The notes: generated by a model not told the origin, from the letters alone. Counted from the stretch's first letter, positions 42,644 through 52,374 are shown. The stretch is DNA of 64,000 nt from Saprospiraceae bacterium (GCA_022841745.1 JALHQW010000011.1:1-64000); one strand, 5' to 3'. Numbers and translations are program-made.

Positions 42644-45600
42644 ATGAAAATGAGCCGTATTTCCTTTTTACCATTATTGCTGACCTGCTTCGCTTGTGCC
42701 GCTGTCACTTGGCGGGCGGCATTTGACTTTAACCCATTTTTACAAAAAAACGAACCAACGCCTGCACCTCAGCTCGACTGGAAAGCCCCGCCGCCGATGT
42801 GTGCCCCGGCAAAATCAACAACCTTCTCGGCAATGCCTTTGCCTTGGTCAGACCCCGCCACTTGGGGAGGCACGATGCCTGTGGCGGGCGACACCGTGAC
42901 CATCCCGGTGGGCATGCACGTACTGCTCGACGAGGACACGCCGCCACTCGCCGGGCTGACCATCGAAGGAATCCTCCAATTCGACACCGCCGACCTTGAA
43001 CTCACCGCCGGGTGGGTCATGGTCATGGGCGAACTGCACATTGGGAGTGTGGCCACGCCATTTACCCACGAAGCGACGATTTCCCTGAACGCTACCGACC
43101 CAAATGAAAACATCATGGGCATGGGCACCCGTGGCCTGATGGTCATGGGTGGCCTGCTCGAAATGCACGGCACACCGCCCGTTGTACCTTGGACGAAAAT
43201 CAACGCTCATGCTCCGCAGGGTAGCAATTCGTTGACCTTGGTGGAAAACGTAAACTGGTCGGTCGGAGACCAAGTCGTCGTCGCCCCAACGGATTTTTAC
43301 CAAGCGGGGCCAACGGGGGCGTCTATCACGCAGCGCCTCGGCCTTACTGCCGTGAGCGGCAATTCGCTCAGCCTCGACGGCAACCTGAACGCACACCGCT
43401 GGGGCTTGCTGCAATACGCCACCACCAACGGCATGAGCCTGACGAACACCAACCCCGTGACGCCGCCTGCCCCATCGGGCTTCACCCCGACCGTGCTCGA
43501 CGAGCGGGCGGAAGTGGGCAACCTGACCCGCAACATCGTCATCCAATCGCCCAATGATGCGCTGTGGCAAACACAGGGTTTCGGTTGCCACGTCATGGTG
43601 ATGCGGGAAGGCATGGTGCAGGGCGTTGCGCACGTCAATGGCGTGGAAATCCGCCGGGGCGGGCAGCGGGGCCAGCTGGGGCGCTACCCTTTCCATTGGC
43701 ACATGCTCAGCTACGAAGGCTCGCAAACGCTTGCCGATGCAACGGGGCAGTATTTCCGCAACTCAACGGTGAACGAATCACAGCACCGGGGCATCGTCAT
43801 CCACGGCACGAACGGCGTAGAGGTAAGCGACAACGTGGTCTTCGATGTGCGGGGGCATGGGTTTTTCATGGAAGATGCCGCCGAGCGCCGAAACCTGATT
43901 GACGGCAACCTTGTGCTGCATGTCCGCAATGCCATTATTCCACTAAAAGTACATGAATCGGGCGAGCGGGGCGCTTCCGGCTTCTGGCTTGCCAACCCCG
44001 ACAATACCGTGACGAACAATACGGCGGCGGACTGTGGCACGAACGGTTTTTGGTTGGCATTCCCTATCAATCCCTGGGGCTTGAGCATGGATGTGCCCAT
44101 CAATCCCAGCCGCCTCCGTTTCGGCGCTTTTGGAAACAACACTTCGCACTCCAACCGTTTAGAGGGTATCCTGCTGGATTGGGTGGAAGTGGATAATTCA
44201 GGTACGGTTTCGCCCTTTCAATACCTCTCTACCTCCAACGGACAAAATCCCGTGGACTGGAGCACCATCGAGCGGTTTTCGCTGTCCCGCTATATCACCT
44301 GGAAAAATGGCCACCACGGCATCTGGGACAGGGCGGCCCTGCCCGACAATTTTGAGTGCGTATCGGCGGACAACTGCGGTCGTTTTTTCGCAGGCTCTGG
44401 GGCAAACGGCATGATCGAGCGCTGCCTCGTCGTCGGCACCAGCCTAAACCATTTGATGAACGGCACTGACCGTCCCAATTTCACGGGCGAGGTGCCGCCG
44501 TCCGGCTTTGCCACTTACCACAGTGCGTTTGATATACGACACAACGTCATCGTCAATTTCCCTGCGGTGGACGATACTCGAAGCGGCGCATTTTCAACCG
44601 ACGACTACTATATCCGACCCGTGGACAAAGGGCAGGTGCGCAATGTGGACAACCTCTTCGTCAACTTGCATGTAGGTGTGAAACTGATGGCGGCCTTCCC
44701 ACATTTCGCTTTGGCCGGGGCGCTCTGGGACCCCCACGATAACTGGGGCGGCGACCCCGCCGAGGACAATTTCTTCGTGTATGACACGCCATTTTTCACC
44801 TTCGGTCAAACGCCGACCGTGGTACTGCCGAGCGCTGCCGTATCGGGCGGGGTGCTGGTGGAGGGGCCGTTTTATGGATTCAACGATTTTGTGCTGAACA
44901 ATGACAATCTTGACTACGAGGACTACATGGCTATACAAGTTGAGCGGCTGGACAGCAGCCTAAATACCGTTGGCACATGGACGGTGGAGGAGGCAAGTCC
45001 TACTTTGATTTTGGGCCACATGCGGCATTTTGCGGCACATCCCAGCAGTGCTTATCTCCTCGATTTTCCGACCATTCCCGAAGTTTTCGATGTGGCAATG
45101 GGGGTCGAAAACATGCTCACGACCAGCGATACGCTTATTTTGGGCGTCCAGTTTTCAGGGGAATACGCCGTGGAAGAACTCTACACCACCACTTGGAACG
45201 CTTACATGAACCTCAACCACGGTCTTTATCGAAACGACTACACCGCTGTGCCGGATTTCGACTCCTTGCTCGCCTCGCCCGGCGAGACGTTTTGGCAAGA
45301 TGCCATCAACGACCGGGTCTGGATTAAACTCGTGGGCGGCGTGGAACAGCCTTGGAACCCCGCCAACTTCCCACCCACCGCCGACGAGGTGATTTACCGA
45401 CTGTTCCGCTTGCGCATTTTTGGCGAACCTGTGCGGGTAGCGCCAAGGGTTTTCCTGCAAGGCCCTTACAACGGCACCAACATGAACGACCACCTCCGAA
45501 CAGGGGTACACCTGCCGCTCGATGAACCATACGCAGCGCTGGGCTTCACGCACGTCGGCAATGGCGGCGGGGAGCGGTTCGACGTGGCTGCCTATTATTT

Positions 45601-46111
45601 TGAAGGCGACAATGCCCCAGTGGACTGGGTCTTCCTCGAACTGCGGGACTCGCTCAATCCGGCCACGGTCATTGCCACCCGCTCGGCCCTCGTGCAGCGT
45701 GACGGCGATGTGGTTGACCTCGACGGGCTTTCCCCTGTGGCGTTCCAAGGTGTGCTGCCGGGCAATTACCACCTCGCCGTGCGGCATCGAAACCATTTGG
45801 GGGCCATGACGGCCAACAGTTTTGGCTTGTCGGTAAATGCGGTTTCGATAGATTTTACTTCCATACCAACTTATGGCACCAATGCCCAAGCTGACCTCGG
45901 TGGTGGCATGATGGGCCTCTGGTCGGGCGACGCCAATGCCAACGGTGCCATCAATGCCATTGATAGAAACCTCTTCTGGCGACCTCAAAACGGACAGCCA
46001 TTTCAATACCAAACCTCCACCGCCGACTGGAACCTGAACGGTGCCGTGAACGCCGTTGACCGCAATCTGTTTTGGCGGCCCAACAATGGGCGGGTGCAGC
46101 AGTTGCCGTAG
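42644..46111 (+). CDS. Secreted G8/right-handed beta-helix protein with dockerin-like C-terminus
   Basis: 1155 residues with signal peptide (MKMSRISFLPLLLTCFACAA). A G8-type domain spans about 60-190 (WSDPATWGGTMPVAGDTVTI, LLDEDTPPLAGLTIEGIL, WVMVMGELHIG). Parallel beta-helix repeats follow from about 300 to 620, with the CEMIP/fibrocystin-like QLGRYPFHWHM and NGVEVSDNVVFDVRGHGFF. The last 65 residues hold two EF-hand-like dockerin-type segments, DANANGAINAIDRNLFW and DWNLNGAVNAVDRNLFW, each with an Asp/Asn loop. G8/beta-helix proteins in animals act on hyaluronan, so glycan binding or depolymerisation is possible. No T9SS domain is seen, so the dockerin-like end may serve attachment. Confidence 0.83.
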   Translation: MKMSRISFLPLLLTCFACAAVTWRAAFDFNPFLQKNEPTPAPQLDWKAPPPMCAPAKSTTFSAMPLPWSDPATWGGTMPVAGDTVTIPVGMHVLLDEDTPPLAGLTIEGILQFDTADLELTAGWVMVMGELHIGSVATPFTHEATISLNATDPNENIMGMGTRGLMVMGGLLEMHGTPPVVPWTKINAHAPQGSNSLTLVENVNWSVGDQVVVAPTDFYQAGPTGASITQRLGLTAVSGNSLSLDGNLNAHRWGLLQYATTNGMSLTNTNPVTPPAPSGFTPTVLDERAEVGNLTRNIVIQSPNDALWQTQGFGCHVMVMREGMVQGVAHVNGVEIRRGGQRGQLGRYPFHWHMLSYEGSQTLADATGQYFRNSTVNESQHRGIVIHGTNGVEVSDNVVFDVRGHGFFMEDAAERRNLIDGNLVLHVRNAIIPLKVHESGERGASGFWLANPDNTVTNNTAADCGTNGFWLAFPINPWGLSMDVPINPSRLRFGAFGNNTSHSNRLEGILLDWVEVDNSGTVSPFQYLSTSNGQNPVDWSTIERFSLSRYITWKNGHHGIWDRAALPDNFECVSADNCGRFFAGSGANGMIERCLVVGTSLNHLMNGTDRPNFTGEVPPSGFATYHSAFDIRHNVIVNFPAVDDTRSGAFSTDDYYIRPVDKGQVRNVDNLFVNLHVGVKLMAAFPHFALAGALWDPHDNWGGDPAEDNFFVYDTPFFTFGQTPTVVLPSAAVSGGVLVEGPFYGFNDFVLNNDNLDYEDYMAIQVERLDSSLNTVGTWTVEEASPTLILGHMRHFAAHPSSAYLLDFPTIPEVFDVAMGVENMLTTSDTLILGVQFSGEYAVEELYTTTWNAYMNLNHGLYRNDYTAVPDFDSLLASPGETFWQDAINDRVWIKLVGGVEQPWNPANFPPTADEVIYRLFRLRIFGEPVRVAPRVFLQGPYNGTNMNDHLRTGVHLPLDEPYAALGFTHVGNGGGERFDVAAYYFEGDNAPVDWVFLELRDSLNPATVIATRSALVQRDGDVVDLDGLSPVAFQGVLPGNYHLAVRHRNHLGAMTANSFGLSVNAVSIDFTSIPTYGTNAQADLGGGMMGLWSGDANANGAINAIDRNLFWRPQNGQPFQYQTSTADWNLNGAVNAVDRNLFWRPNNGRVQQLP

Positions 46112-46158
46112 GCAACGGTCGGAAATTGGGGAATAGCTTATATACTTAGCATGGCCAT

Positions 46159-46255
46159 GTTTTGGGCATGGCCAAACGTACACCGAAACCCCAGTTTCGG
46201 AGTGATTACGCCGGAACTGGGGTTCCGGCATACATTGGGGGCCCATGCCCAAAAC
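46159..46255. repeat. Palindromic element after the G8 gene
   Basis: Outer arms GTTTTGGGCATGG (from 46159) and its complement (to 46255) enclose two nested hairpins, CCGAAAC-n4-GTTTCGG and CCGGAAC-n4-GTTCCGG. These share loop and layout but differ by one compensated base pair. It could also act as a terminator for the gene ending at 46111. Confidence 0.75.
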
Positions 46256-46421
46256 TTGAAGTTGTGAGCTATAACTATGAACGCTTGTAGCACTGTTCGA
46301 ACATTTATTAAATCATCATAAGCAAGTTAAAACGGCTGAAATGATGCAAGATTTTCGAAATTTAAAAGATTTCGAAACCCTGTTGGCAACCCGTTTGACC
46401 TGCTACCAAACTTTCCATGAA

Positions 46422-47462
46422 ATGAAGCGCATTAATTACATTTTGCCATTGTTTTTTCTTTTTTCTTGCTGTAAAAACGGCTTGGCGCAGCCCGATTACA
46501 ACCTGCGTTTTGAATTCGTAACTGCCAATGGCTCTGACTATATCGTGGACATTATCATGTCCTATACCTCGGTGGGCGGCTTGGGTTCATCGAACCTTGT
46601 TTTCTCGTACAATGGTAGCGATATAGCGTCGCCCGTATTGGTTTCTCATAACCTAAACGGCAATTATTCCGCACCCACTATCACCTCGCCGGGTGCCAAC
46701 CTCGCCTCGCTGAACATCGAGCTGAACGTGGACAATAATGGCATCCCCATCGCTGTGTTTCCAATAGAAACCAACCTTGCACGGGTACGCTTCACCATAC
46801 TCGACCCCAATGGTTTTTCCAACCTGCAATGGAACGCCGCCCACCCCGTTCATGTCGTTTTTTTGGACAACAACAACGACATTCTCGATGCCAATAACCT
46901 TGCACCGCTCAACTCCAGTCCGCTGCCATTGGAACTCTTGTATTTCAAGGCAAACGCAGGGGACATGGCCATAGAATTAGCTTGGCAATCGGTGAACGAA
47001 ACCAATTTTTTGGGCTATGAAATGCAGCGCTCGGAGGATGGTCGGCATTTTACCAAAATAGGCTGGCACCCGGGCTTCGGAGGCGATTGGGAGCAATCCT
47101 ATTCACACTTGGATGAGGATGTGCTACCCGGCATTAAATACTATTATCGCCTTCGGCAAATTGACCACAATGAGCATTATAATTTCTCCCCTATCGTGGG
47201 TGCGGAACTGCCTGCCGATGGCTCCCGTCTGCTCATTTCACCCAACCCGAATGAGGGCTTTTTTACGGTGCTTTTGCCGGATATTTATGAGGAGGAAACC
47301 CAACTCCGCCTGCTCGATATGGATGGCCGCACCGTTTGGGAGGCTATTTTGGAAACTACTATTTTTGAAATTAAAAACACGGAGAAATTGGCGAGCGGGG
47401 CGTATATATTGCAGGTTTTCAATGGGCAAAAAAGGTGGGTGGAAAAGGTGGTGGTAAAGTAA
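46422..47462 (+). CDS. T9SS-exported protein of unknown function
   Basis: 346 residues from the ATG at 46422 (MKRINYILPLFFLFSCCKNG, cleavage near LAQ). The first 150 residues resemble a cohesin-like or beta-sandwich domain (YNLRFEFVTANGSDYIVDII, LARVRFTILDP). Next comes an Fn3-like part common in T9SS proteins: LELLYFKANAGDMAIELAWQ, TNFLGYEMQRSEDGRHFTKI and YYYRLRQIDHN. The C-terminus is a type A sorting domain (LLISPNPNEGFFTVLLP, LLDMDGRTV, SGAYILQVFN). If the N-terminal domain is cohesin-like it could bind the dockerin-like end of the upstream G8 protein. That is speculative but suggested by adjacency. A terminator follows. Confidence 0.82.
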   Translation: MKRINYILPLFFLFSCCKNGLAQPDYNLRFEFVTANGSDYIVDIIMSYTSVGGLGSSNLVFSYNGSDIASPVLVSHNLNGNYSAPTITSPGANLASLNIELNVDNNGIPIAVFPIETNLARVRFTILDPNGFSNLQWNAAHPVHVVFLDNNNDILDANNLAPLNSSPLPLELLYFKANAGDMAIELAWQSVNETNFLGYEMQRSEDGRHFTKIGWHPGFGGDWEQSYSHLDEDVLPGIKYYYRLRQIDHNEHYNFSPIVGAELPADGSRLLISPNPNEGFFTVLLPDIYEEETQLRLLDMDGRTVWEAILETTIFEIKNTEKLASGAYILQVFNGQKRWVEKVVVK

Positions 47463-47503
47463 TTTTCAATTAAATTCTCTCAGCCCTTTTAACCTCACCA
47501 ATC

Positions 47504-47541
47504 AAAAGCGCAGGTCAGCATAATTGATCTGCGCCTTTTTT
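47504..47541 (+). terminator. Rho-independent terminator after the T9SS gene
   Basis: AAAAGCGCAGGTCA and TGATCTGCGCCTTTTTT form a stem around GCATAAT with a T run on the plus strand, about 40 bases after the stop at 47462. Confidence 0.8.
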
Positions 47542-47629
47542 GTTTAATGCCACACGGCTGGTTTTGTCTCAACCATTTTTTATTTTATTTTTACCAAACG
47601 CTATGTTGGATTAGCGCATTGCGCACAAG

Positions 47630-48181
47630 TTGGAATTAGGCGAACATACAGGAACTGATGTAGATGCACTAAACCACATGGGCAGACAATTTGTGGGACA
47701 ATCTATTGATACTATGCCCTTATCCATGTTTTATACACAAGGGATATGTTTGGATTTTTCACATAAAAACTTGAAAGAACTTATAGAACCCGATGAAATT
47801 GAAGATGCTTGTAGTAAAGCAAATGTTGAGATTGAAAAAGGAGATACCGTGTTGTTATACACAGACCATTATAGGAAATATTTTGGGACAGAAAATTGGG
47901 GGAACGGCCCGGGTGGTTCAATAGCCACAGCTCGTTGGTTAGGGGAAAAGCAAATATCAGCGTTTGGAGTTGAGACTATGTCGCCTGGAGTTCCCAAAGT
48001 TTCAAATAAAGAAGTGCATCAAATTTGTGGAGAATTAGGATTTTCCCACTATGAAAACATGATAAACCTCTATAGGCTAATTGGCAGAGGACGTTTTCGT
48101 TTTATTGCTTTACCTTTAAAAATAAGAGGTGGAACAGGTTCGCCAGTACGAGCAGTTGCCGTATTTGAATACAACGACTGA
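47630..48181 (+). pseudogene. Cyclase/kynurenine-formamidase-like protein, N-terminally truncated
   Basis: 183 codons matching the cyclase family (PF04199). GEHTGTDVDALNHMG stands in place of the HxGTHxDxPxH metal-binding motif, with the second His replaced by Asp. LDFSHKNLKELIEPDEIEDA, DTVLLYTDHYRKYFG and a C-terminal FIALPLKIRGGTGSPVRAVA are also family-like. Full-length members have about 60-80 residues before the metal motif. Here a TAG lies a few codons before a TTG that must serve as start, so the front is missing. The gene is visibly richer in A/T than its neighbours, suggesting recent acquisition. It is probably inactive. Confidence 0.7.
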
Positions 48182-48231
48182 CATAAAAGCACATCCCGCC
48201 AACAGCCGTTTGGGCGCAAAAGGTGAGGACG

Positions 48232-48367
48232 CATAAAATCATACATCAAACAAATCATACATCATACTTCATAAATCTGTCCGAGTTTTGACTGCTTCTT
48301 CCGTAGAAATAAGGCCGATTTGTAGGACAGATTTATGATGTATGACCTATTTGATGTATGATTTATG
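48232..48367. repeat. A/T-rich inverted repeat between convergent genes
   Basis: The left arm (48232-48282), with CATAAAATCATACATCAAA and CATAAATCTGTCC, pairs with the right arm (48325-48367), GGACAGATTTATGATGTATG through TGTATGATTTATG. The left arm holds an extra short copy of its own motif. The unit lies between the truncated cyclase and the end of the 48383 gene. Confidence 0.7.
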
Positions 48368-48382
48368 ATTTTTTGCATCGGG

Positions 48383-51300
48383 CTATTCCTTCTTCAACCG
48401 CACCGCATCCACCTCCTTCTCCCTAATCAACTTGTTGAACCTCGGCAGCAATTCCTCCTTCACCCTCGCAAATTCCTTTAGCCATTTGTCAATCTCACCC
48501 GACAGTTCCCGCTGCACGGCCACGGCCTGCTCGGTGGGTGGATAATCGCCGGAGGTGAGGGCGGTCAAGTGGCCCAGCTTGTTCGTCAGGCGGATGGGGA
48601 AGTTGAGGGGGTCTTGGCCAGAGCGGTTTTTGGTCTGGTACAGCGACTCCTCCACCTTGGTCATGATGGAGTCCATCTGCTGGCCGAGGTCAATGATGGG
48701 TTTCTGTTCGGCGTTGGCCTTGTCGAGGCGGCCCGTGAAGCCCTTGATTTGCGGGCGCAGGTCACGGATATGGACGATGGCCGTGTGCGCCTCCGTCACC
48801 TTGTCCCGCACTCCCATGAGGAAGTCGAACTGCTGGCGCAACTCGGCATCCGTGACGGGCGAGCGAGGGTCTTTCAGGATGCGGAAATCAGCCATTTGTA
48901 CCTCCTCCCCTACTGTCAGGCGCACTTTGTAGTTGCCGGGCAGCGCCTTTGGGCCAGCCGTGCCCGCCCACCAGAGTATCATGCCTTCGAACGACTTGGC
49001 GTCGGGGTAGCGGGTGTTCCAAGTGAAAGTGTTGCCGCCGGGTTTCACCGAAAACTTCTCCTTCGCCTCCTTTGCCTTCGTTGAAAATTGGCGGATAATG
49101 CTGTCCCTACTGTCGAGGAAGGCGATTTTCAACTCCGTCTTGGCGGTGTCCACGTTTGGCAGGTAGAAATGGACGTTGACGCCGCTGGGGTGGTTCGTGC
49201 CAGCCGTTTTCAGGTCTTTGATTTGGAAGCCGTCCATGCGATAGGCGTCCTTCGGACGGTAGAGGTGGAAGTTCTTTTTTGCCAAATCGTCGGCCTGCTG
49301 GTACAGCACGGTGAGGTCGTCAATCATCCAGATACTGCGGCCCTGCGTGGCGGCGATGAGGTTGTCGTCCTTGATGGCGAGGTCGGTGATGGGCACGATG
49401 GGCAGGTTGAGTTGGAACGGCTGCCAGTTTGCACCATCGTCGAAGCTGAGGTACATGCCAGTTTCCGTACCTGCATAGAGCAGGCCACGGCGCTTGGGGT
49501 CGGCCCGCACCACCCTCGTAAAATGCTGCGGGTCAATGCCATTGGTGATTTTCGCCCAAGTTTTTCCGTAATCAGAAGTCTTGTAGAGCTGTGGCTGGTA
49601 GTCGCCGTTCTTGTAGTTCGTGGCGGCGATGTAGCAGCCGCCGTCCTCGTGCGGGCTGACTTCGAGGCTGTTGATTTGAATCCATTCGGGCAGGCCCTTG
49701 GGGGTCACGTTTGTCCAGGTTTTGCCACCGTCACGGCTCACATGCACGAGGCCATCGTCGCTGCCCGTCCAGAAAACGCCGCGCATCCTTGGGCTTTCTG
49801 CTGCAGCAAAAATGGTGCAGTAGTACTCCACCGAGGTGTTGTCCTTGGTGATGGGGCCGCCGCTGGAGCCTTGCTTCGAGCGGTCGTTGCGGGTGAGGTC
49901 GGGGGAAATGACCTCCCAGCTATGCCCCTCGTTGGTGGTCACATGCAGGTGGTTGGAGGCCGTGTAGAGCTTTTTCGGGTCATGCGGCGAGAAGAAGATG
50001 GGGAAATTCCATTGGAAGCGGTACTTCATGTCCTCCACGCCGTGTCCCATCGGGTTGTTCGGCCAGACGTTGATGCTGCGGTTGAAACCCGTTTTGTGGT
50101 CTTGCCGCTCGATGATGCCATCGTAACAGCCGCCATACACGATGTCGTTGTTCAGTGGGTCAACGGCGATATGGCCGCACTCGCAGCCAGCCGTCGTTTC
50201 CCAGTCGTCTTCGCCGATGCTGCCGCCTTGGGTGCGGTGCGCAATGCGGAGGGTGCTGTTGTCCTGCTGCGCAACATAGATGCGGTAGGGGAAATGGTTG
50301 TCCGTCGTTACCCGGTAGAACTGAGAGGTAGGCTGGTTGTTGAGGGTGCTCCAGGTATCGCCGCCGTCGTAGCTGACCTGTCCGCCGCCGTCGTCGCCCA
50401 TGATCATGCGGCGGTTGTCCTCAGGGGCAATCCAAAGGTCATGGTGGTCGCCGTGGTTGGCATTCATCGCCTTGAAGGTGCGGCCACCGTCGGTGCTTTT
50501 ATGGTAGCTCACGTTCACCACATAGACCGTGTTCTCGTCCTTGGTATCGGCATAGATGCGGGAGTAGTACCAAGCCCGCTGGCGGAGGCTGCGGTCTTCG
50601 TTCAGCTTGCGCCAAGTCTTTCCGGCATCGTCGGAGCGGAAAACGCCGCCCGTTTTTGACTCCACGATGGCCCAGACCCGGTCACTGTTCACGGGCGATA
50701 CTGTTACGCCAATGATGCCGAGAGTGTCTTTCGGCATGCCTTCATTTTTTGAAATTTCGACCCAGGTCTCGCCGCTGTCAGTGCTTTTCCAAAGTGCCGA
50801 GCCATCGCCGCCGCTGCTGAGGCTGTAAGGGGTGCGCCGGATGCGCCAAGTGGAGGCGTAAAGGATGCGTGGGTTGTTGGGGTCGAAGGTCAGGTCAACC
50901 GCCCCTGCGGCATTGTTCACAAAGAGCACCCTGTCCCAGGTCTTGCCGCCGTCCTTGCTGCGATAGACGCCCCGCTCGTTGGTATCCTTGAACAGGTCGC
51001 CCATCACGGCGGCGTAAACTAGATCGGGGTTCTGAGGGTGTATGCGGATGCGGGAGATATGGCGGCTGTTTTTCAGGCCCACGTTCACCCAAGTCTTGCC
51101 AGCATCCTCGCTCTTCCACACGCCATAGCCATAGCTGGTATTGCCTCGCACGGTCTTTTCACCACCACCGACGTAGATGACGTTGTTGTCGCTCTGGCTC
51201 ACCGCCACCGCCCCGATGGAGCCGCCGAAGAAGCCGTCGGAAATGTTTTCCCAAGTGACGCCGCCGTCTTGTGTGCGCCAAACGCCGCCTCCCGTTCCGC

Positions 51301-51535
51301 CGAAGTAGAACAGCTTAGGCTTGCCGGGCACGCCTGTTACCGTCGCCGAGCGCCCGCCCCGAAATGGGCCGATGTTGCGCCATTGCATGGAGGAATAGAT
51401 TTTTTCCTCGAACCTTGGCGCAGCCGTGGTTTCAGGTTTGGGTTCGGCTTTTTTGTCTTTCTGTGAAAAAACAGGGGTGGAAACGGCCAACAAGCAAAGG
51501 ATGGCCAGTAGGAAGTGGTGGTGAAGTTTGGACAT
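48383..51535 (-). CDS. Secreted sortilin/BNR-type beta-propeller protein
   Basis: 1050 residues with signal peptide (MSKLHHHFLLAILCLLAVST, cleavage near FSQ). Many Asp-box/BNR repeats are visible: GGVWRTQDGGVTWENIS, GVWKSEDAGKTWVNVGL, GVYRSKDGGKTWDRVLF, ALWKSTDSGETWVEISK and VHVSRDGGKTWTNVTP. The N-terminal WRNIGPFRGGRSATVTGVPG is typical of a widespread family of VPS10/sortilin-like, glycosyl-hydrolase-annotated proteins in Bacteroidota. After the propellers (about 40-720) comes a beta domain (KLTVGEEV-like) and a helical tail (about 900-1040). Enzymatic activity in this family is unproven; periplasmic or extracellular binding is more certain. Confidence 0.85.
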   Translation of the reverse strand: MSKLHHHFLLAILCLLAVSTPVFSQKDKKAEPKPETTAAPRFEEKIYSSMQWRNIGPFRGGRSATVTGVPGKPKLFYFGGTGGGVWRTQDGGVTWENISDGFFGGSIGAVAVSQSDNNVIYVGGGEKTVRGNTSYGYGVWKSEDAGKTWVNVGLKNSRHISRIRIHPQNPDLVYAAVMGDLFKDTNERGVYRSKDGGKTWDRVLFVNNAAGAVDLTFDPNNPRILYASTWRIRRTPYSLSSGGDGSALWKSTDSGETWVEISKNEGMPKDTLGIIGVTVSPVNSDRVWAIVESKTGGVFRSDDAGKTWRKLNEDRSLRQRAWYYSRIYADTKDENTVYVVNVSYHKSTDGGRTFKAMNANHGDHHDLWIAPEDNRRMIMGDDGGGQVSYDGGDTWSTLNNQPTSQFYRVTTDNHFPYRIYVAQQDNSTLRIAHRTQGGSIGEDDWETTAGCECGHIAVDPLNNDIVYGGCYDGIIERQDHKTGFNRSINVWPNNPMGHGVEDMKYRFQWNFPIFFSPHDPKKLYTASNHLHVTTNEGHSWEVISPDLTRNDRSKQGSSGGPITKDNTSVEYYCTIFAAAESPRMRGVFWTGSDDGLVHVSRDGGKTWTNVTPKGLPEWIQINSLEVSPHEDGGCYIAATNYKNGDYQPQLYKTSDYGKTWAKITNGIDPQHFTRVVRADPKRRGLLYAGTETGMYLSFDDGANWQPFQLNLPIVPITDLAIKDDNLIAATQGRSIWMIDDLTVLYQQADDLAKKNFHLYRPKDAYRMDGFQIKDLKTAGTNHPSGVNVHFYLPNVDTAKTELKIAFLDSRDSIIRQFSTKAKEAKEKFSVKPGGNTFTWNTRYPDAKSFEGMILWWAGTAGPKALPGNYKVRLTVGEEVQMADFRILKDPRSPVTDAELRQQFDFLMGVRDKVTEAHTAIVHIRDLRPQIKGFTGRLDKANAEQKPIIDLGQQMDSIMTKVEESLYQTKNRSGQDPLNFPIRLTNKLGHLTALTSGDYPPTEQAVAVQRELSGEIDKWLKEFARVKEELLPRFNKLIREKEVDAVRLKKE

Positions 51536-51835
51536 AGTCTGTTTCTTTTTTGATTAGGGCAAAGGAAAGGAAAAATTGGATTTTTCAGCCCTAAAATTGC
51601 GAATAAGGGTTGATGGAGATTGGGCTGTTGCCAACTTTAAATTCTTTCACCTAAAAAAAGTATTTTCTGAACAGAAAGGCCTACCCATCGCAATGACCAA
51701 TATCACTGCACAATAACCAGCCATGCAAGTATGTTTAAATGCCCGCACCGAACATGACGAAAACAAATCATGTTCATTTATTAGACACTGAGTAAGCACC
51801 AAAGGCCCTGTATTTATTAACCAAAATCGAATACT

Positions 51836-52360
51836 ATGAACCTCCTTCGTTTTTCAAGGCCCGCCTTGGCCATCCTCCTTTGCGGCTTCCTTTCAACAGC
51901 ATTTGCCCAAACGGGCACCAAGAACTATCCTTTTTCTTGGAAAGAAACCACTGACAGCTGGTACCAAGTCAAAACCTACACCTTCAAGTATGCCGACAAC
52001 CTGACGGCCAAGGGCACCAGCAAGACCAAGCCCAACCGTGGCCCTGTCTGCTCCAACAACTGCTTGGATTCTACCTCCCCCGACGCCTGCACCGCCGACC
52101 TCGTCAGTGAAAACCTCAAGGATGTGGGACTCCCCGGCTTCAAGCTGCCAGCAGGTTACAGCGGCGTGGAGTACGTGACTTTTGACGTGCAGACCAACGG
52201 CAGGGTGAACGGCTACCAAGTGGTGAAACAGTCGGTAGCTTGTAAGCCCTGCATCCAAAAAGCCGTAAACCTTGTGGCCGAGCTGGGTGAGTGGCATCCT
52301 GCGGTACAGGATGGGATTTTTGTGAAGAGCACGGTGGTGGTGCCGGTGTATTTTAAGTAA
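51836..52360 (+). CDS. Secreted TonB C-terminal-like protein
   Basis: 174 residues with a signal peptide (LAILLCGFLSTAFAQ). The C-terminal 75 residues follow the TonB_C pattern: VEYVTFDVQTNGRVNGYQVV, a central SVACKPCIQKAVNLVAEL, and GEWHPAVQDGIFVKSTVVVP VYFK, normally the periplasmic end of energy transducers. Here there is no membrane anchor and no proline-rich linker, so it is not a working TonB. The N-terminal half has four cysteines in VCSNNC and DAC. A stand-alone periplasmic domain of unknown role is the safest description. It is preceded by about 300 bases without a recognisable gene or clear promoter motif. Confidence 0.65.
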   Translation: MNLLRFSRPALAILLCGFLSTAFAQTGTKNYPFSWKETTDSWYQVKTYTFKYADNLTAKGTSKTKPNRGPVCSNNCLDSTSPDACTADLVSENLKDVGLPGFKLPAGYSGVEYVTFDVQTNGRVNGYQVVKQSVACKPCIQKAVNLVAELGEWHPAVQDGIFVKSTVVVPVYFK

Positions 52361-52374
52361 CCTATAAGATAAAT

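Noticed and set aside
46341-46421. Upstream in-frame extension beginning MMQDFRNLKDFE, resembling the start of four-helix-bundle proteins
   Set aside because: The DNA belongs to a common intergenic motif (GATTTTCGAAATTTAAAAGATTTCGAAA, also near 56062). The true start with signal peptide is 46422.
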